Assembly (NCBI GenBank): GCA_964036295.1
Contig: OZ038467.1
Span: 2,795,501 to 2,859,500 of the forward strand
Direction of reading: 5' to 3'
DNA length: 64,000 nucleotides
Origin: Plumapathes pennacea
Taxonomy: Eukaryota; Cnidaria; Anthozoa; Antipatharia; Myriopathidae
How positions within the stretch are numbered: the stretch's first letter is position 1; the number at the start of each line of letters is the position of its first letter. A program made the translations under genes and the position numbers. Of the stretch, positions 46,201-58,316 are shown one piece after another. The notes beneath the pieces were generated by a model. The model worked only from the letters and a program-made list of their open reading frames with translations. It did no database searches and was not told where the DNA came from.

Positions 46201-49200
46201 CAAGGTAAGTTCACATATTATACAGTATAACCCTGCTTTCTCAAACTCTCAGCTATCTTGAACAGAATCAGGTGTTCCTTTGAAATGAACTTGGTAGAAC
46301 TCTGCTTTCTCAAACTATTTCTTGCTTCTCTTGAGAGGTTGATATATGGTACATGTAATACTGTATGTTGTAGTTTGAAATTTTTTCTTAGTTCAAACAG
46401 TTGATTTTGTTTTAAAAAATTTAACCCAGTTTAAAATTTTCAAACTGTCTAGTAAGACATTGTTACTTTCGGGTAGCCGTTACTTTTGGGTAGTTAAAAA
46501 ACGTTTGTAATTCAGCAGCCGTCTTACAGAAATTGGATGCGTAACATGATAGGAAATGTTCATGAAATTGTTCATCATTATCATCATTTTCTCGCTATCA
46601 ACAGACATAAAGGTTTTACATTTGTTCAGATAACATGGTGGGTATAAATTCACTAGACAAAGAAAACTGTGTGTTCGTAGTACATCAAAAGAAGTGTTCA
46701 TACTCAACCGATTTTGACTACCATCACTCTGACATTTTTTATCTGACTATTACTTTTGGTAGGGGCTGTTACTTTCAGAATTCTACGGTATATTATTATT
46801 TACCTATCTTGAAATTCAACAGCCAGTTCTATGAACCGGAAGCTTTGCTAAGTGAGCCAGCTGACGGGAGGATATTCATAGAACTCTTGGGTGAGTATTG
46901 CAATGTCTACACGTAAACAGAATATTCTAAATTCCTCCCAGTAGGACATAAGGAGATCATGGGGACTATGGCTGACTTGCAGATGCTTCTATTAGTTTCA
47001 ATATACTGTACAAAGCTTTAAACTGATTCCCCCCATCCTGTCCCCCCCCCCCCCCCCCCCCCAAAAAAAGAAAAATAGTTTCCAAGATGGGCCACCACCT
47101 TTGGTTCTTTGTCACTTGCCCCAAGGGTGGGGCGTGAGCACATTTTCTTTTTCAAGATTGTTTGTTTCATTGAGTTTTGTTGTTGTTGCTGTTTAGATGG
47201 ACCCTGTGCCTTGGATTTCTCAAAGATGAAAACCCCTGACAGTTACTGGACTGATCCCTCTGCTGATGAACTGGTACAGAGACACAGGATTCACAGCGGA
47301 CTTTACCAAGAAGCACCAGCCACACCCTCCTCCCAGCGCCCCACCCTCGGTACCATGAAGTCCATTCAAGATGACAACAAAGCAGTGGCTCCTGTGCTGG
47401 CACGGGAACACATCGAGTCCTTGCACCAGAATAATTACACCACTCTTCTCTATGGCAAGAACAATGTGTATCTGCAACCCGTAAGTGAATTTTGCACTGC
47501 AATATTTATCATATGGTTAGTTATTAGGCAGTGATTTTCATGTTGGAGGTGTGTGGGTGGGTGTGGGGGTTGAATGAGTGGGGTGTGAGGGTATGGGTAT
47601 TGGGTACTGTGACACAAGAACATTAAAAATGTAAGGACACAGACAGGTAAGCAGACAGTAAACAGATGAATGTGAAGATGAGTATGAGGTTAAGTGTCTA
47701 CCATAACAGACAGACATCAACAGAAGTGTTTCACTATAGATACTCTTGTTGCTACCCAACTATCTATTCAAAGAAACATGGATTTGCACCTTTAATTCCT
47801 TTTCATGTGCCATTGTCAGCATGAAGATGCAAATCCAATAGCGGGCTACCTGTCACTCCACAAAGGCAATGAGTCACTCCTGCTCAAGTGGACACCGAAC
47901 AAGTTGATGAGTGGCTCAAATGAGAAAGAGAAGAGTGAGTTCTGGGACTATGCACTCACGGTCAACCTTCACGATGTTGTCTATCTACATTGTCACCAAC
48001 AAGGTAGATAAGAAAAATATAGTGTAATTATAGGGGGTTTAACACTATGGTTACATATCTCATAAGAGGAAGGACACGAATCAGAGCAATAATAATTCAA
48101 ATAAAATCTGCTTTTTAGATGGCTATGGTCTTGTTATCCTCATTGGACAAGATGGTGTCCAACGTCCACCAATCCGCTTTCCCACATCCGGTTCCCTCCT
48201 TTCCTTCCTCAACTGCCTGGAGAATGGTCTCTACCCACAGGGCCAACTTGACCCCCCACTCTTTGCCCCACGGGTCAAAGGCCTGGCACTGCCAATGCTG
48301 ATGAAGAGTGGGACTGGAGACAGCTCAGGATCAAAATCGTACAGTCAGGATTATGTATTCAGACTTGTGTCTGGAACAAAGCCGGAGGACATTGGTGAGG
48401 CTAAATCTTATACACTACTGTGACTCCTTGAAAATAAATGCAGATTCCCCCAATTTTTTAAGAGCAAAATGTATGAGCAATGTAGTGAGAATTGATAGTT
48501 TAATCAGCTTTCATCTCAGCAAGGCATCAAAAGCTAACTTCTCCCTACTGTATGATATGTTTCTGGTGAGAAACTGAAGGAGAAAATCGAAGTGGATCAC
48601 TATTGGGAGTGAAACTGGGTTAATGTTTGACAATGAACTTGAGTGTAAGATTTATTCATTGCACTTATGTAGGTCCCAGTGATGTCTTTCATATAACTGC
48701 TGCATACTAGGCCTAAGTTCTGCCAACCTACCCTGAAGAAAAAGTAGGGGTAAAGTTAGGAGACTTGCTATGCTGACCAGCTTCTGTTTTCTCCTTTCTA
48801 GTGCATAAATATAGTTGACTGTATTGAAAGGAGAAGTTTGCTTCTGACTGCTCTTGGCGGAAGCAACGAGTTTGATTGGCCAGGAAGACCAGTTTATTAT
48901 TGGCCTATGATGTGTAGTGAGCAAACTAAGAGAATGGCAGTAGATTTAGGTATCCACAGAGAACAATTAAATGAAAAACAGTTTTTAATCAGAGGATGAA
49001 AAAGACTGTCTTTCGCATTTCAGTATCCAACGAATTGGAAAAACTGGCCACCAAGAGATCATTAAGGAAACCATGGTGGGGCAGAAACGAGACGCCACCT
49101 GCAAGACCAAGCTTCAAGCGCAAGCAATCTAATGTACCTACCATGTGAGTTTTGAAACATTGAATTGTGACATTTCTCATGGGGTTGTACCCAGAACTTT

Positions 49201-52200
49201 TTTTATCACCATTATCATGAATACATTAATCTTACCGACAACTTATGGACCACATACTGATCATTTACCGACCACTTAACTAATTATTTACCGAATACAT
49301 TAGCTACCACATCCTGACTCGAATTTTAGGATTACATTCTAGACCATATTTTTCTGTGACTGCTCTCATTTGCTGCTTCTTTATTCCCACAGGGAATGTC
49401 TCCACTCAGCTTGCGAAACCATGCGTCGTCAGATCTTGCTACGAGCTTTCAGCGGGTGTATGTATCAACGTCGTACTTTTACAAAATTGCAAACGTAATG
49501 CTAAGGCCCTGAGGCAGGTCTAGTTGCTCAGAGCACGATTACGCCAATCCTGGTACCTCCACTAAGTATGAAACGCGAGGATCTCAAACATTCCTTGATT
49601 GCTTTAAAGCAATAGAAAACATGTGGACTGATTAATCGAGCTTCGAGCAACTTACCCCGGTCTATATCAAATGACCAGAGGAATTTGAGTGGAAAGCTAA
49701 CTTACGGACAGTGTGCCCGCACTTGTCTTGTCTTGTTAGTTTATTTGTTTGTTTGTTTGTTTGTTTTAGTGAAGCGTTTTTTGTTGATCTGTAAGTGTTC
49801 GTATGTGCATCACCTGCGGACTGTGCGTACGCACTTGTCGTGGCTTTTTTGTTTGTTTGTTTGTTTGTTTTTTTATTTGTTTATTGAAGCGTCTTTGTTG
49901 ATCTACAGGGTGTTCGTATGTGCGTCACCTCCGGACTGTACGTACGCACTTGTCGTGGCTTGTGTATCAAGACATGCTTAGCGAGGATGAAAACGGCTTA
50001 GATTACCAGCAGGGACTAACAGTTGATATGTGGAAAAAACTCACCTCCGACAGTGGCCAGGTGGGATGAAGAGCTCTAAAAAATAGCGACCAGGTTTCCG
50101 TTTGCTGTTGGCCTTCTTGTCTCTTCGTACATAAGGCCATTATTTGTATTCATAGCAATTTATACAGTAGCTTTGAACGTCAAAGCTTCAGAAAATATCT
50201 TCGCAGCTTGCACATAGCCTGCGCCGCATCTGAACTAAACATCAGTGTTTTATAGCTCGGATGCGGCGCAGGCTATTTGCACTTCTGTTCCTCGCCACCG
50301 TCGTGCACGCGCAACGCACACACACTTGACTCACGCTTATTCAGGTGCGCTATTTTCTCATAACTCTACTTTGACTTAGACTTTGTTTCGTTGTCAAGGT
50401 GAAAGACGAGGCGAAAGTGAAGAGATACGTGTACTGGGGAGGAGTTGATCATGCTATGAGGAAGGAGGTGAGTGTCAGTACTATCAACATCAAGATAGCG
50501 ACACCACTCGGTGTGTAGTCGGTATGTGGTCGGTAAGTGCTCGGAAATACGTTTCTCGGTCGTGCGGTCACTTCATTTTTGAGTCAGCGGTCATATTGCA
50601 CAATGCTGGATTTACGTGCCGATTTTGTAGTTCAGTGTAACGCAACTCAAGACTCAAGGCCTCCCTCTCATTGTGCGTGTCCTGGCCAAAATCAGACCGC
50701 AGGGTGTCCATTTTATGTCTTCTCTTTAATCACTGCAGGTTTGGCCTTACTTGCTGGGCCACTACAAATTCGGCAGTACCCCAGACGACCGCCAAAACAC
50801 GGACCGAGTGACGGCCGACAAGTATCGCAGCATCATGGAGGAATGGAGGGCCGTCCAGGAGGTCATTCAGCAACGCGACAAGGAAAACGAAGTGGACGGC
50901 ATCTCCACGGGCAGCACGGGAAGCCGAGACGAAGTGTTCGAGCAACTTCAGATGATCAGCAGCGGGCTGGAGACGTCCACGACCATGGTCACGAAACGAG
51001 GAAGTATTGAGGAGCCGGACATTGAAGGACTCGATACTGACGCTCGCGCGAGGCTATTTAACGGCCATGTAAGCGTGGGCGGGGAAAACAGCGAAGAGAG
51101 CAGATGCGGGGATTGTGCGAGCAACGAAGGGAAGTTCTCTAAAAGTCCGACTTGTCTTGAGAACTGTGGCCGTAGGCAGGCCTCCGAGGTCAGTGGAAAT
51201 GGCGTTCATTTGCCCAATGGACATGGTACGGGTTTTGCAGTTGATGGAGAGGAAAGAATTGACGGTAGCAGACTAGTCGAGCCCGCGCTTTGTCATCAGT
51301 GCAGTCGGGAAAGTGGCGGATCGAATACCCCCGAGTGTCCTTATTCGGTAGGCAAATGATGTTACAGGTGAAAGGTTCTACCTCAGGTCTGGCTTATATG
51401 CTTATCATTTGTATATCAGCCATTTTGAGGCACGACTGGCGTGATATCCTTGTCTTTGGCTCTCTGTTAAATTTTGGAATATTCTTTGTCGTCATCATCT
51501 TTTCCTTCTCGTTGTCCTGTTGTCCTTGTTTTTCTCCTTCTCCTTCTCCTTTGTCTTCTTTTGACATCTTCTTACTTTGCCTTTGTCCTCGTCGTCTTCT
51601 TCCCCTTATCTGAGTATCATCAATGATAATTCTTTTTGTTTTTTCGTAGCCTGAGCTTCTGGACAACTTTAGTTTGAATCTTCACCGGATCGACAAAGAC
51701 GTCCAGAGATGTGACAGAAACTACAAATACTTTACTGACGAAAACCTGGAAAAGCTCCGGAATATAGTGAGCAGGTGAGACTAACAGAAAGCTCACGCCC
51801 TCATAAGACTTTCACCGCCGAGCCTTGTAATACAAAATCACCCTCCACTCCTAACATAATGTAATGGCCGAAATTTGCCTTGCATTATGAAGGATTTCGT
51901 TTCATGTTCAAAATGACGAAGTCGTCGTTTCGTTCTTATTTCCGTAGCTACGTGTGGAAAACGTTAGACATCGGCTACGTTCAGGGAATGTGCGACCTCG
52001 TGGCGCCACTGTTGGTCGTGTTTGATGACGGTCAGTATATAGTTTGTCAGCGGCTTCTGTTTTTGCGCATAGTCAGTCCATTCTTGGCAAGTGGGCGAGC
52101 GCGGTCTGGTGAAAGCAAGGGGTGTGCGGCTTGGGCTACGTTCGCGCCAAAAAAGGTGCTGTTTTGCAGCCTGGAATACTGATTTGGACCAGACTTAGTT

Positions 52201-53954
52201 TTTGTCTTCCTTTCGCGTGGTGGTAAAACGTAGAATGTATCAACGTAACGGGAGAAGGTTGATGTGGATGTGCTGAACGCTGCGAATAATTTGCTGCTTG
52301 ACGTGACCGTTATTATTTCATCAAAACAAATGAACATCCGAGTGATATTCATAAATTGTGCGCGTTATTCGCTGCAGAACCCAAGACGTACAGCTGCTTT
52401 GTACAATTGATGGAGCGCATGAACCACAACTTCCCGCACGGAGTGGCGATGGACCGGCATTTCGCGAACATGCGGTCGCTGATACAGGTGAGACAAGCGC
52501 TTTGACGAGAGCTGATAACCCAAATGTCAACGTTCATGTTGTTCTTCTTGCCTCCGCTTCGATGAGTACGTTCTTTTTGCGTCGTCGTTCGTGGTTCCAG
52601 TTATCCTGGGTGCCAGAGGTTCCTAGTCGCTCCCGGCAAATCTGGCTGTATGGGCCGCGAGAGGCTCGCCCCCACCCAGCCCGCCTCGTCCCCAGCCTCT
52701 CGCGGCCCACGCAGCCAGATTTGCCGAGAGCTAGGAACCTCTGGCACCCAGGGTAGGTTCCAGTACTCCGCTCGCGTTCTTTTTCGTGCCTCTATTTTTG
52801 GTAAGCATGCGCGTGTTTGCCGTCGTATTATGAACGAGCTCTTAGGCGACTCATGTATGAATAAAGGATTGATTGATTTTCGCTTTTATTTATTTATTTA
52901 CTTATTTTTGCTTCTTTATGGTTACAAAGACGTTCCTTTTATGTTGTAGATCCTCGATCCAGAGATGTTTGAACACTTGCAACAAAATGGCGACCTGACG
53001 CACTTCTACTTCTGCTATCGGTGGTTCTTGTTGGACTTCAAGAGAGGTGCGGGACCAGTTGTGTCTTTATGAAATGCATTTCTTTATTTGACGCATGTTA
53101 CTGACGTGTTTGTCACGTGGTTTTATGTTACGTTTTCACAGAGCTGGTTTATGATGACGTGTTTGTCGTATGGGAGACCATCTGGGCAGCACGACATTGT
53201 GCCTCAGAACACTTTGTGCTATTTATCGCCCTGGCTTTGATGCAGTTCTACAGGTAAATGTCTTAAACTCGATTAATGTCTTAAACTCTGCATGTTTTGG
53301 TTCGTTTGTTTGAATGTCGTTTATTCGTGCAGGTTTGCGCGTGTTCGTCGATCTCGCGCGTGCGCGCGTCTTCGTTCGGCCGTTGTTACTAGTTTGTTTC
53401 AACTCTTTTCATGCGTCTGCTTACGTCTTCGTTCGTTTGTTTGAATGTTGTTTATCCATGCAGTTTTTCGCGTGTTTGTTGTTCTTGCGCGTCGTGCGTG
53501 TTAAACGTAATGGCGTTTTGCGTGTTCGTGTTCGGCATTTGCCTGCTATGTTTGGTTTATTTGTTGACTCATTGCTCGGCTTGGTCTTATTTTGTTTGTT
53601 TTTACATCTGACATTTAATTTTTTATGTTCCAGAGATATTATCTTGGACAACAAGATGGACTTCACAGACATCATCAAATTCTTCAACGGTAAAGTTTAA
53701 CAACAGTTTGACTTTCTTTGTCCACAAAGTTGAACTGCGTAACAGAATCAGACCTTGTTGTTGTTGTTGTTGTTTATTGTTATTAATGGAACTTTTGGTT
53801 TCATCGTCGTCGGTCGTTTCTTGGTCGTTGTCGGTAATCAATCGGCAACTTTCTTTCGTTATCAGAAATGGCCGAGAGACACGACGCTAGAGCAGCTTTG
53901 AAAGTATCGCGCAGCCTCGTTAGAAGAGTGCAGGAGCTCATCAAAAGTCAGTGA
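43276..53954 (+). CDS. SGSM1/2: SGSM1/2-type small G protein signalling modulator (RUN + TBC RabGAP)
   Basis: 21 exons, all in phase: 43276-43291, 43394-43437, 43640-43715, 45493-45669, 46033-46204, 46823-46890, 47197-47480, 47820-48003, 48119-48394, 49024-49144, 49393-49457, 49909-50060, 50399-50467, 50739-51347, 51650-51774, 51948-52030, 52378-52487, 52950-53046, 53142-53253, 53634-53689 and 53866-53954. They total 2985 nt, or 994 residues (human SGSM2 about 1006). RUN domain in the first 200 residues ([27 protein letters not shown]); conserved middle region ([53 protein letters not shown]); TBC domain at the C-terminus. Both TBC catalytic fingers are present: IDKDVQR (Arg791) and GYVQGM (Gln825), so GAP activity is expected. 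Vertebrate SGSMs bind Rap and Rab proteins on endomembranes. The linker exon 50739-51347 is Ser/Gly-rich. I cannot separate SGSM1 from SGSM2; it may predate their split. Confidence 0.95.
46222..46330. repeat. Possible pogo-like element fragment
   Basis: tacagtataaccctgctttctcaaactctc, recurring as aactctgctttctcaaacta 70 bp on, resembles the left ends of the TACAGT elements. No matching right end was found. It lies in an SGSM intron. Confidence 0.35.
48420..48623 (+). repeat. TTAACCC-ended interspersed repeat (copy F)
   Basis: Family landmarks GTAGTGAGAATTGATAGTTT, TACTGTATGATATG and CTGGTGAGAAACTGAAGGAG, with right end GGGAGTGAAACTGGGTTAA. The left end is eroded. It lies in an SGSM intron just after exon 9. 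Confidence 0.8.
49700..49908 (+). pseudogene. Two decayed upstream copies of the 5' part of SGSM exon 12
   Basis: Functional exon 12 begins at 49909 (ctacag|GG TGT TCG TAT GTG CGT). A close copy, gttcgtatgtgcatcacctg continuing cggactgtgcgtacgcactt, lies at 49798-49845, and a more worn copy (cttacggacagtgtgcccgc acttgtcttg) at 49700-49730. Both are followed by gtttg runs. In the nearer copy the acceptor tcTACAGg reads tcTGTAAg and two bases needed for the Trp codon are missing, so it cannot be spliced in frame. They are local tandem duplicates of about 110 bp. Confidence 0.8.
50210..50280. repeat. Short perfect-arm hairpin in an SGSM intron
   Basis: gcacatagcctgcgccgcat pairs with atgcggcgcaggctatttgc across a loop of about 30 bp. 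The 16-bp core tagcctgcgccgcatc is perfectly mirrored. Confidence 0.8.
52605..52752. repeat. GC-rich foldback palindrome in an SGSM intron
   Basis: cctgggtgccagaggttcct and aggaacctctggcacccagg form the arm ends. Pairing continues inward through cggcaaatctggctg and gggccgcgagaggct. The centre is gcccccacccagcccgcctc. About 148 bp, much richer in GC than its surroundings. Confidence 0.88.
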
Positions 53955-55843
53955 GATGGTGGAATAACGCTGACGCGAGAACACAGAATCGCAGGCTCTC
54001 GGGGGAAAATGCAAATGAGTCATGACGTCACAACCTCGCTACCAAACCGTGCCTGGCCTGTACAAGCCTATATCAGTCCGATTGAGATTGAATATTTCCG
54101 AGTGGAGACTGTAATTGCGTATCATAAATTCAGTGTTGGTCAGTACAGGAGCTGTTGCTTGAAAGAGTGCTCAGCGAAAATGTAAGTTATGTTGTATCAA
54201 TTTATTGGAAGCGCCAACTTCGCTGAAGTAAACAAGAGTCTGTAAATAGAAGGGCTTGTACAGGACGTTCTTTTAATGGGAGGACAGATGCTGTCTGACC
54301 AAGATTATTTAAGTTATTACAAATAGCTACGAGTATGCAGCCGTCCATAGGACATTGACTTACTAAAATATGACTGAATTAGTTTAACTTGCTGAAATCC
54401 ACGTGCTACTGAAGTGCACTCTTGATGTGATGCCAATAACATACACAAAAGTTGGCGCAGAATATGACTCCTCCCCTTCCACCCGACCCCCACCGCTTTT
54501 GTTATGCCAGATAACCTTGTGAATGAGGTTACTGCTATAAATTAAGAAACCAGACTGACATAACCTGGCAACTCCTGAGCCTTTTGAGCGAGAAGCTAAG
54601 TGATCGTTGTCTTTGAAGTTATCAAATGCCAAATTCTCTTACTTGTATCATGTGTTTCTGGTGAGAGAATCAAAGTTGGTCATTCTCAGGAGTTGAAGGG
54701 TTAATATTTTACTTGGGGCTGCATCTTGTCACTGCCAAACACTGGAAACACTATCTATGGAGTGTAGTGCTTCAAGAAAATCTATCACCATTGAGAACAG
54801 AATATATAAAAGATATATATTAATTGAAAAATGTCGTGGGTGTCATGGAACTAGAGAATTGAGGAATTCAGAATGTAAAGAGACTATAACAAACAATAAA
54901 ATAAATAGAAACAAGTGTGTGTGTTTTAGATCTCGCTTGTGAGAAAAGCCGGAATACGGAGGCAGACGCGGCATATTATTATAGGTACAGTAGAACCCCT
55001 ATTTAGATGTGGTACTGGAGTACTGGAGGCAATTTTTTTTTTGGCCCCTATTTAAAATGTTTGTAACATCACGAAAAAGCAGTGCAATTGGATAAAATTT
55101 TCAGAGTAGATACTTCAATGCACGGGGAATCAGAAATACTCCATCTTCTCTGGAATTTTTAGAACTTGAGGAATGCGAACTAATTATTAGCGATCAAGTT
55201 GGACGAGTATTTGGTAAAATCATTTACACAGAATTCAAATATAAAATGACGTTGATAAAATGTCAATTATCTCTGCCAACAAGATTTTGTATAATAAATT
55301 GTTCCTTCTTTGACGTCACGTCATTACCATATTCAAAATATAAACCTTTATAACTCAAAGGCGCAGCGTTAAAACGTAGACTTATAGTCAACATATTTCC
55401 GTCATGTAGATTCGATTGTAAAGATATCATTTTTGGGCTTATGTGCACTTTAAGCGGCACTTGCCATTTCCCCAAGGGTGGCCGCTTAACAGAAGTTTGA
55501 CTAGTCTATCTATTCTTTCCTAACTTTCTTGGAGTAAATTTCAAGTCCTGTTGTTGTTTCATGGGCGCTTACATTAATACCATTTTATCTGATAAAGGCC
55601 CCTGGGACCAATTTCACAACTTGACTCGACTTGATTTTGGCAAAGTGCAAACTGAACAAATATGACAGCAACGAAGTGCAAGAACGTTAGTTTCCTGTCG
55701 AAGGCTAAACGGTCCAATGCATGTCCAATCGGGTGTTCTTATATTGAGTTTTACACGAAGAGTGAATTTTATCTCTCTTCGCCTCAGGCCCTCCGCGACA
55801 GAAGCTCATTCGTTCGGCGAGTCGGTCGGGGAAGACAGCCGAA
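53955..55843. other. Intergenic region, SGSM 3' end to SELENOM
   Basis: It holds the SGSM 3' UTR, part of a TTAACCC repeat (54595-54704), a candidate distal AATAAA at 54895-54900, and a possible pogo-like left end (tacagtagaacccctattta near 54987). The last few hundred bases should include the SELENOM promoter. No ORF looks real. Confidence 0.5.
54595..54704 (+). repeat. TTAACCC-ended interspersed repeat, 3' half (copy G)
   Basis: gccaaattctcttacttgta, gtttctggtgagagaatcaa and the right end caggagttgaagggttaa follow the family order. The first half is missing. Confidence 0.65.
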
Positions 55844-57863
55844 ATGAAGGGTGTGTTGGGTTTGTTCACAGCTCTCTCGTTGTTCTTGGTAGCTGTCTGT
55901 GATGACTCTACAGAGTCAAAGGCCCCAGGGTCGATTGTTAAAGCTCGCTTAGAGGTAAGCGTCCGCTCAAAATAGATAAATTGCGAAGTTGACCGTTTGA
56001 AGTTGGCGGTCGACGTGCGTGAGGGGCGGTAAAGCAGTTAATTTGGCATTAATGTGTTATGTTTAGACACCTAAAGTATATTGGACTGTGCACAGTTTTC
56101 AGAGATTCACTTGTATTGTATCTTCCGACTTCATTGCCACGTGTATAAACTTTATGTAAACGTGCAAACGTTGTAATCGAGTAAGAGTGACGTATGCTTT
56201 GTACCTGGGCCAGATTAGCTTCCTAGAATTATTGCTCATTTAGGGAAAGGTTTTGATCGAAACTTTCCAAATATCATAAAATAAATACTTGCAAATACTG
56301 CATAGACCTTTACATCCACACTTGCATGTCTAGACTATAAATAATTTATAAGACAATATTATTGTCTTTTGCACAAAGGGTTTTTGGACAAGGAAGATTC
56401 TTTATGTATTTTGGTTCAGTGTCAGGATTATGTATTTTTAAACTTCTACACACGTTAATGCAAGAAAACTATTTGTTTTGTTGTCAATGTAATTTTCATA
56501 TTTCAAGCCACTGGCTGTCTCCAGTCCTTTCAATGAAAATTTCCATCCATTCCTAATATTCCATCTAACCCCTCCCCTCCCTCCCCCTCTCTCCCTACCC
56601 CCACCCCACCTGTGTGCTTTAGAAGTTTATTCAGAATCATCACTCCTTCCTTGCAGACTTGTGGAGGATGACGATTGAATCGCTTGCCTGAGGTTAGTAC
56701 ATCTGAAATGCGTCGAAAAATTAATAGTTTTTGTTTTCTGGGACTGTCACAGCTAACACTAATCCTAATGGCTTGTCTAGTTGATTATATGTTGAGATCA
56801 TAGCAATATTGTTTTAATTTGTTTCTTCATTCTCCAGGTGAAGGCTTTCATAAGAGAGCAGTTGCCTCACTTGTATCCTTTTCATCTGGTTTAAATATAG
56901 GACATAACTGGAGGCTGGATAGTTGTACATTAAAACAGGACTTGTTCATAGTGGGGGAGACTGTTCAGAAACAAACTTCAGACTATCTCCAAAGCAGCAT
57001 CAAATCAAATCATCAAGCTATATCTTATGATGCTGTCTCAGTTTCTCTCTAACTGCCCACCATCCCTCACACTAGCTACGCTCTCTGCACAGTCACATCA
57101 GCCTTCTACCTTTGTGCCTCATCTCCTGCAAACTAGTTTTGCTATCCTATGAGCAAGTTATGATATAATATGATAGTTATAGCAGCTTTGAAAGTTTCAG
57201 CTTTACCAAAAAAAATCTACCCCACAACTGACACCCAGTCTGAATGTCCCACCTGAAACTTTATTGAGGTTTTCAACTCTTGCTTGTGCACTTTAGAAAC
57301 CAGAGTTCCTCTCTTAGTGGCCTTCTTGCATAGTACTGCCAAGAAATCTCCTTAACTGCCTCAGCCATGCTATGACTATCAAGTACATCGGTGGGTTGGA
57401 TCCTGTCATGTTGTTTCTTGATGCTGAAGGCAAGGAAGTCAAGGTATGTCACATCAAACAAGTTCTTCAGGAAAGACTTTGTGTGTGAGAAAAAGTTAAA
57501 TTTATTTAACTTTTAAGGCATGTTTAAGGAATTTTAAGGCATATTGGAAAATTGTATGAGCAGGTAAAACATTTTCCTCTTTGTTTCCCCTTTACATTGA
57601 AACATTTTTCTTTCTCTTGGAAGCGTGAAGATTTAGTGGAACTGTCCACTGCAGAGATTGTGGCGCTGGTAGAGAAGAATGGCCTTGTGAGATCTGATGA
57701 GAAATTCCAAGGTTCTCAGGAGGCCCCCGAGGAGGAAGAGGAGATAGAGCCTGAAATGGAGGGGCTGGATGATGAACTGGAGAATGAGGATGAAGATGAA
57801 GATGATGATGTCGAGGGAGGTGGAGATGAGGGAGAGGATGATGCAGCCCACACTGAGCTCTAA
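55844..57863 (+). CDS. SELENOM: SELENOM: selenoprotein M, with in-frame UGA for selenocysteine
   Basis: Five exons: 55844-55954, 56657-56692, 56838-56872, 57365-57443 and 57624-57863. They total 501 nt, or 166 residues. Exon 2 encodes TCGGU, with UGA at 56669-56671 as residue 42, then RLNRLPE. The whole matches selenoprotein M (human ETCGGU.LNRLKEVKAF), and flanking exons join in frame only if UGA is read through. The N-terminus has a signal peptide (MKGVLGLFTALSLFLVAVCD). The thioredoxin-like fold continues with VKAFIREQLPHFH and YIGGLDPVMLFLD. The C-terminal 60 residues are almost all Asp/Glu, longer than in human (145 aa), and end in HTEL, similar to ER-retrieval tails. SELENOM is an ER-lumen oxidoreductase linked to redox and calcium handling. 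A SECIS-like hairpin follows in the 3' UTR. Confidence 0.95.
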
Positions 57864-57929
57864 AGAGCATTTTTGGTTTTCTTTTCTAAATGTCGAGTCT
57901 TTATACTTTTGATCTTTTGGTTTTGGGAG

Positions 57930-58000
57930 TCATTAAGATAGAATGAAGTTGCTGTGGAGAAACTTTGTGTACCACAGCTTCTGATGTAAGAATCTTGGTG
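57930..58000 (+). promoter_or_regulatory. SECIS element (candidate) in the SELENOM 3' UTR
   Basis: ATGA at 57943-57946 and TGAT at 57982-57985 can form the non-Watson-Crick quartet. Between them gctgtgg (57951-57957) pairs with ccacagc, and the apical loop agaaactttgtgta contains the unpaired AAA at 57960-57962. It begins about 80 bp past the stop codon. Two T-T mismatches lie above the quartet. It was found by eye and not folded by program. Confidence 0.85.
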
Positions 58001-58035
58001 CTCTGTAAGCCAGCTGATCAGGCTATGAAGATGAC

Positions 58036-58041
58036 AATAAA
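58036..58041 (+). terminator. SELENOM polyadenylation signal
   Basis: AATAAA in atgacAATAAAtgaaatg, about 170 bp past the stop and just beyond the SECIS-like hairpin. This spacing suits a short selenoprotein 3' UTR. Confidence 0.7.
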
Positions 58042-58310
58042 TGAAATGAAATAGTATTTAGTTGTTTTTGCTTGATTGTGTTATGATAATGATGATCACC
58101 TAAAGGCAGCAGTACATTGCTAGTATGATGACTGCACAAAATACCCCAGATAATCCAAGGGCTGTGAAAGGCTTTTCAGATGGGATTATTTTAGATGACA
58201 TCATACCCTGAAACAAGGGAATGATCTGGAACCAGCTAAAACTGCAACTGAAAATGGGCAAAATAATGTATTTTAGACCACCAAACAAAGCCAATCAACT
58301 TTAAGACTAG

Positions 58311-58316
58311 TTTATT
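58311..58316 (-). terminator. ABHD11 polyadenylation signal (candidate)
   Basis: TTTATT on plus is AATAAA for the minus-strand gene, about 220 bp past its stop. Confidence 0.5.

Noticed and set aside
49685-49981. 98-codon ORF with [12 protein letters not shown] segments
   Set aside because: It is in the wrong frame across gtttg runs and decayed exon copies; the true exon 12 starts at 49909 in another frame.
56669-56671. UGA taken as the end of a truncated protein or pseudogene
   Set aside because: Context TCGGU, full downstream homology to selenoprotein M and a SECIS-like hairpin show that it is recoded.
57592-57870. Minus-strand His/Pro/Leu-rich ORF opposite the SELENOM tail
   Set aside because: It is the shadow of the Glu/Asp-rich coding exon on plus.
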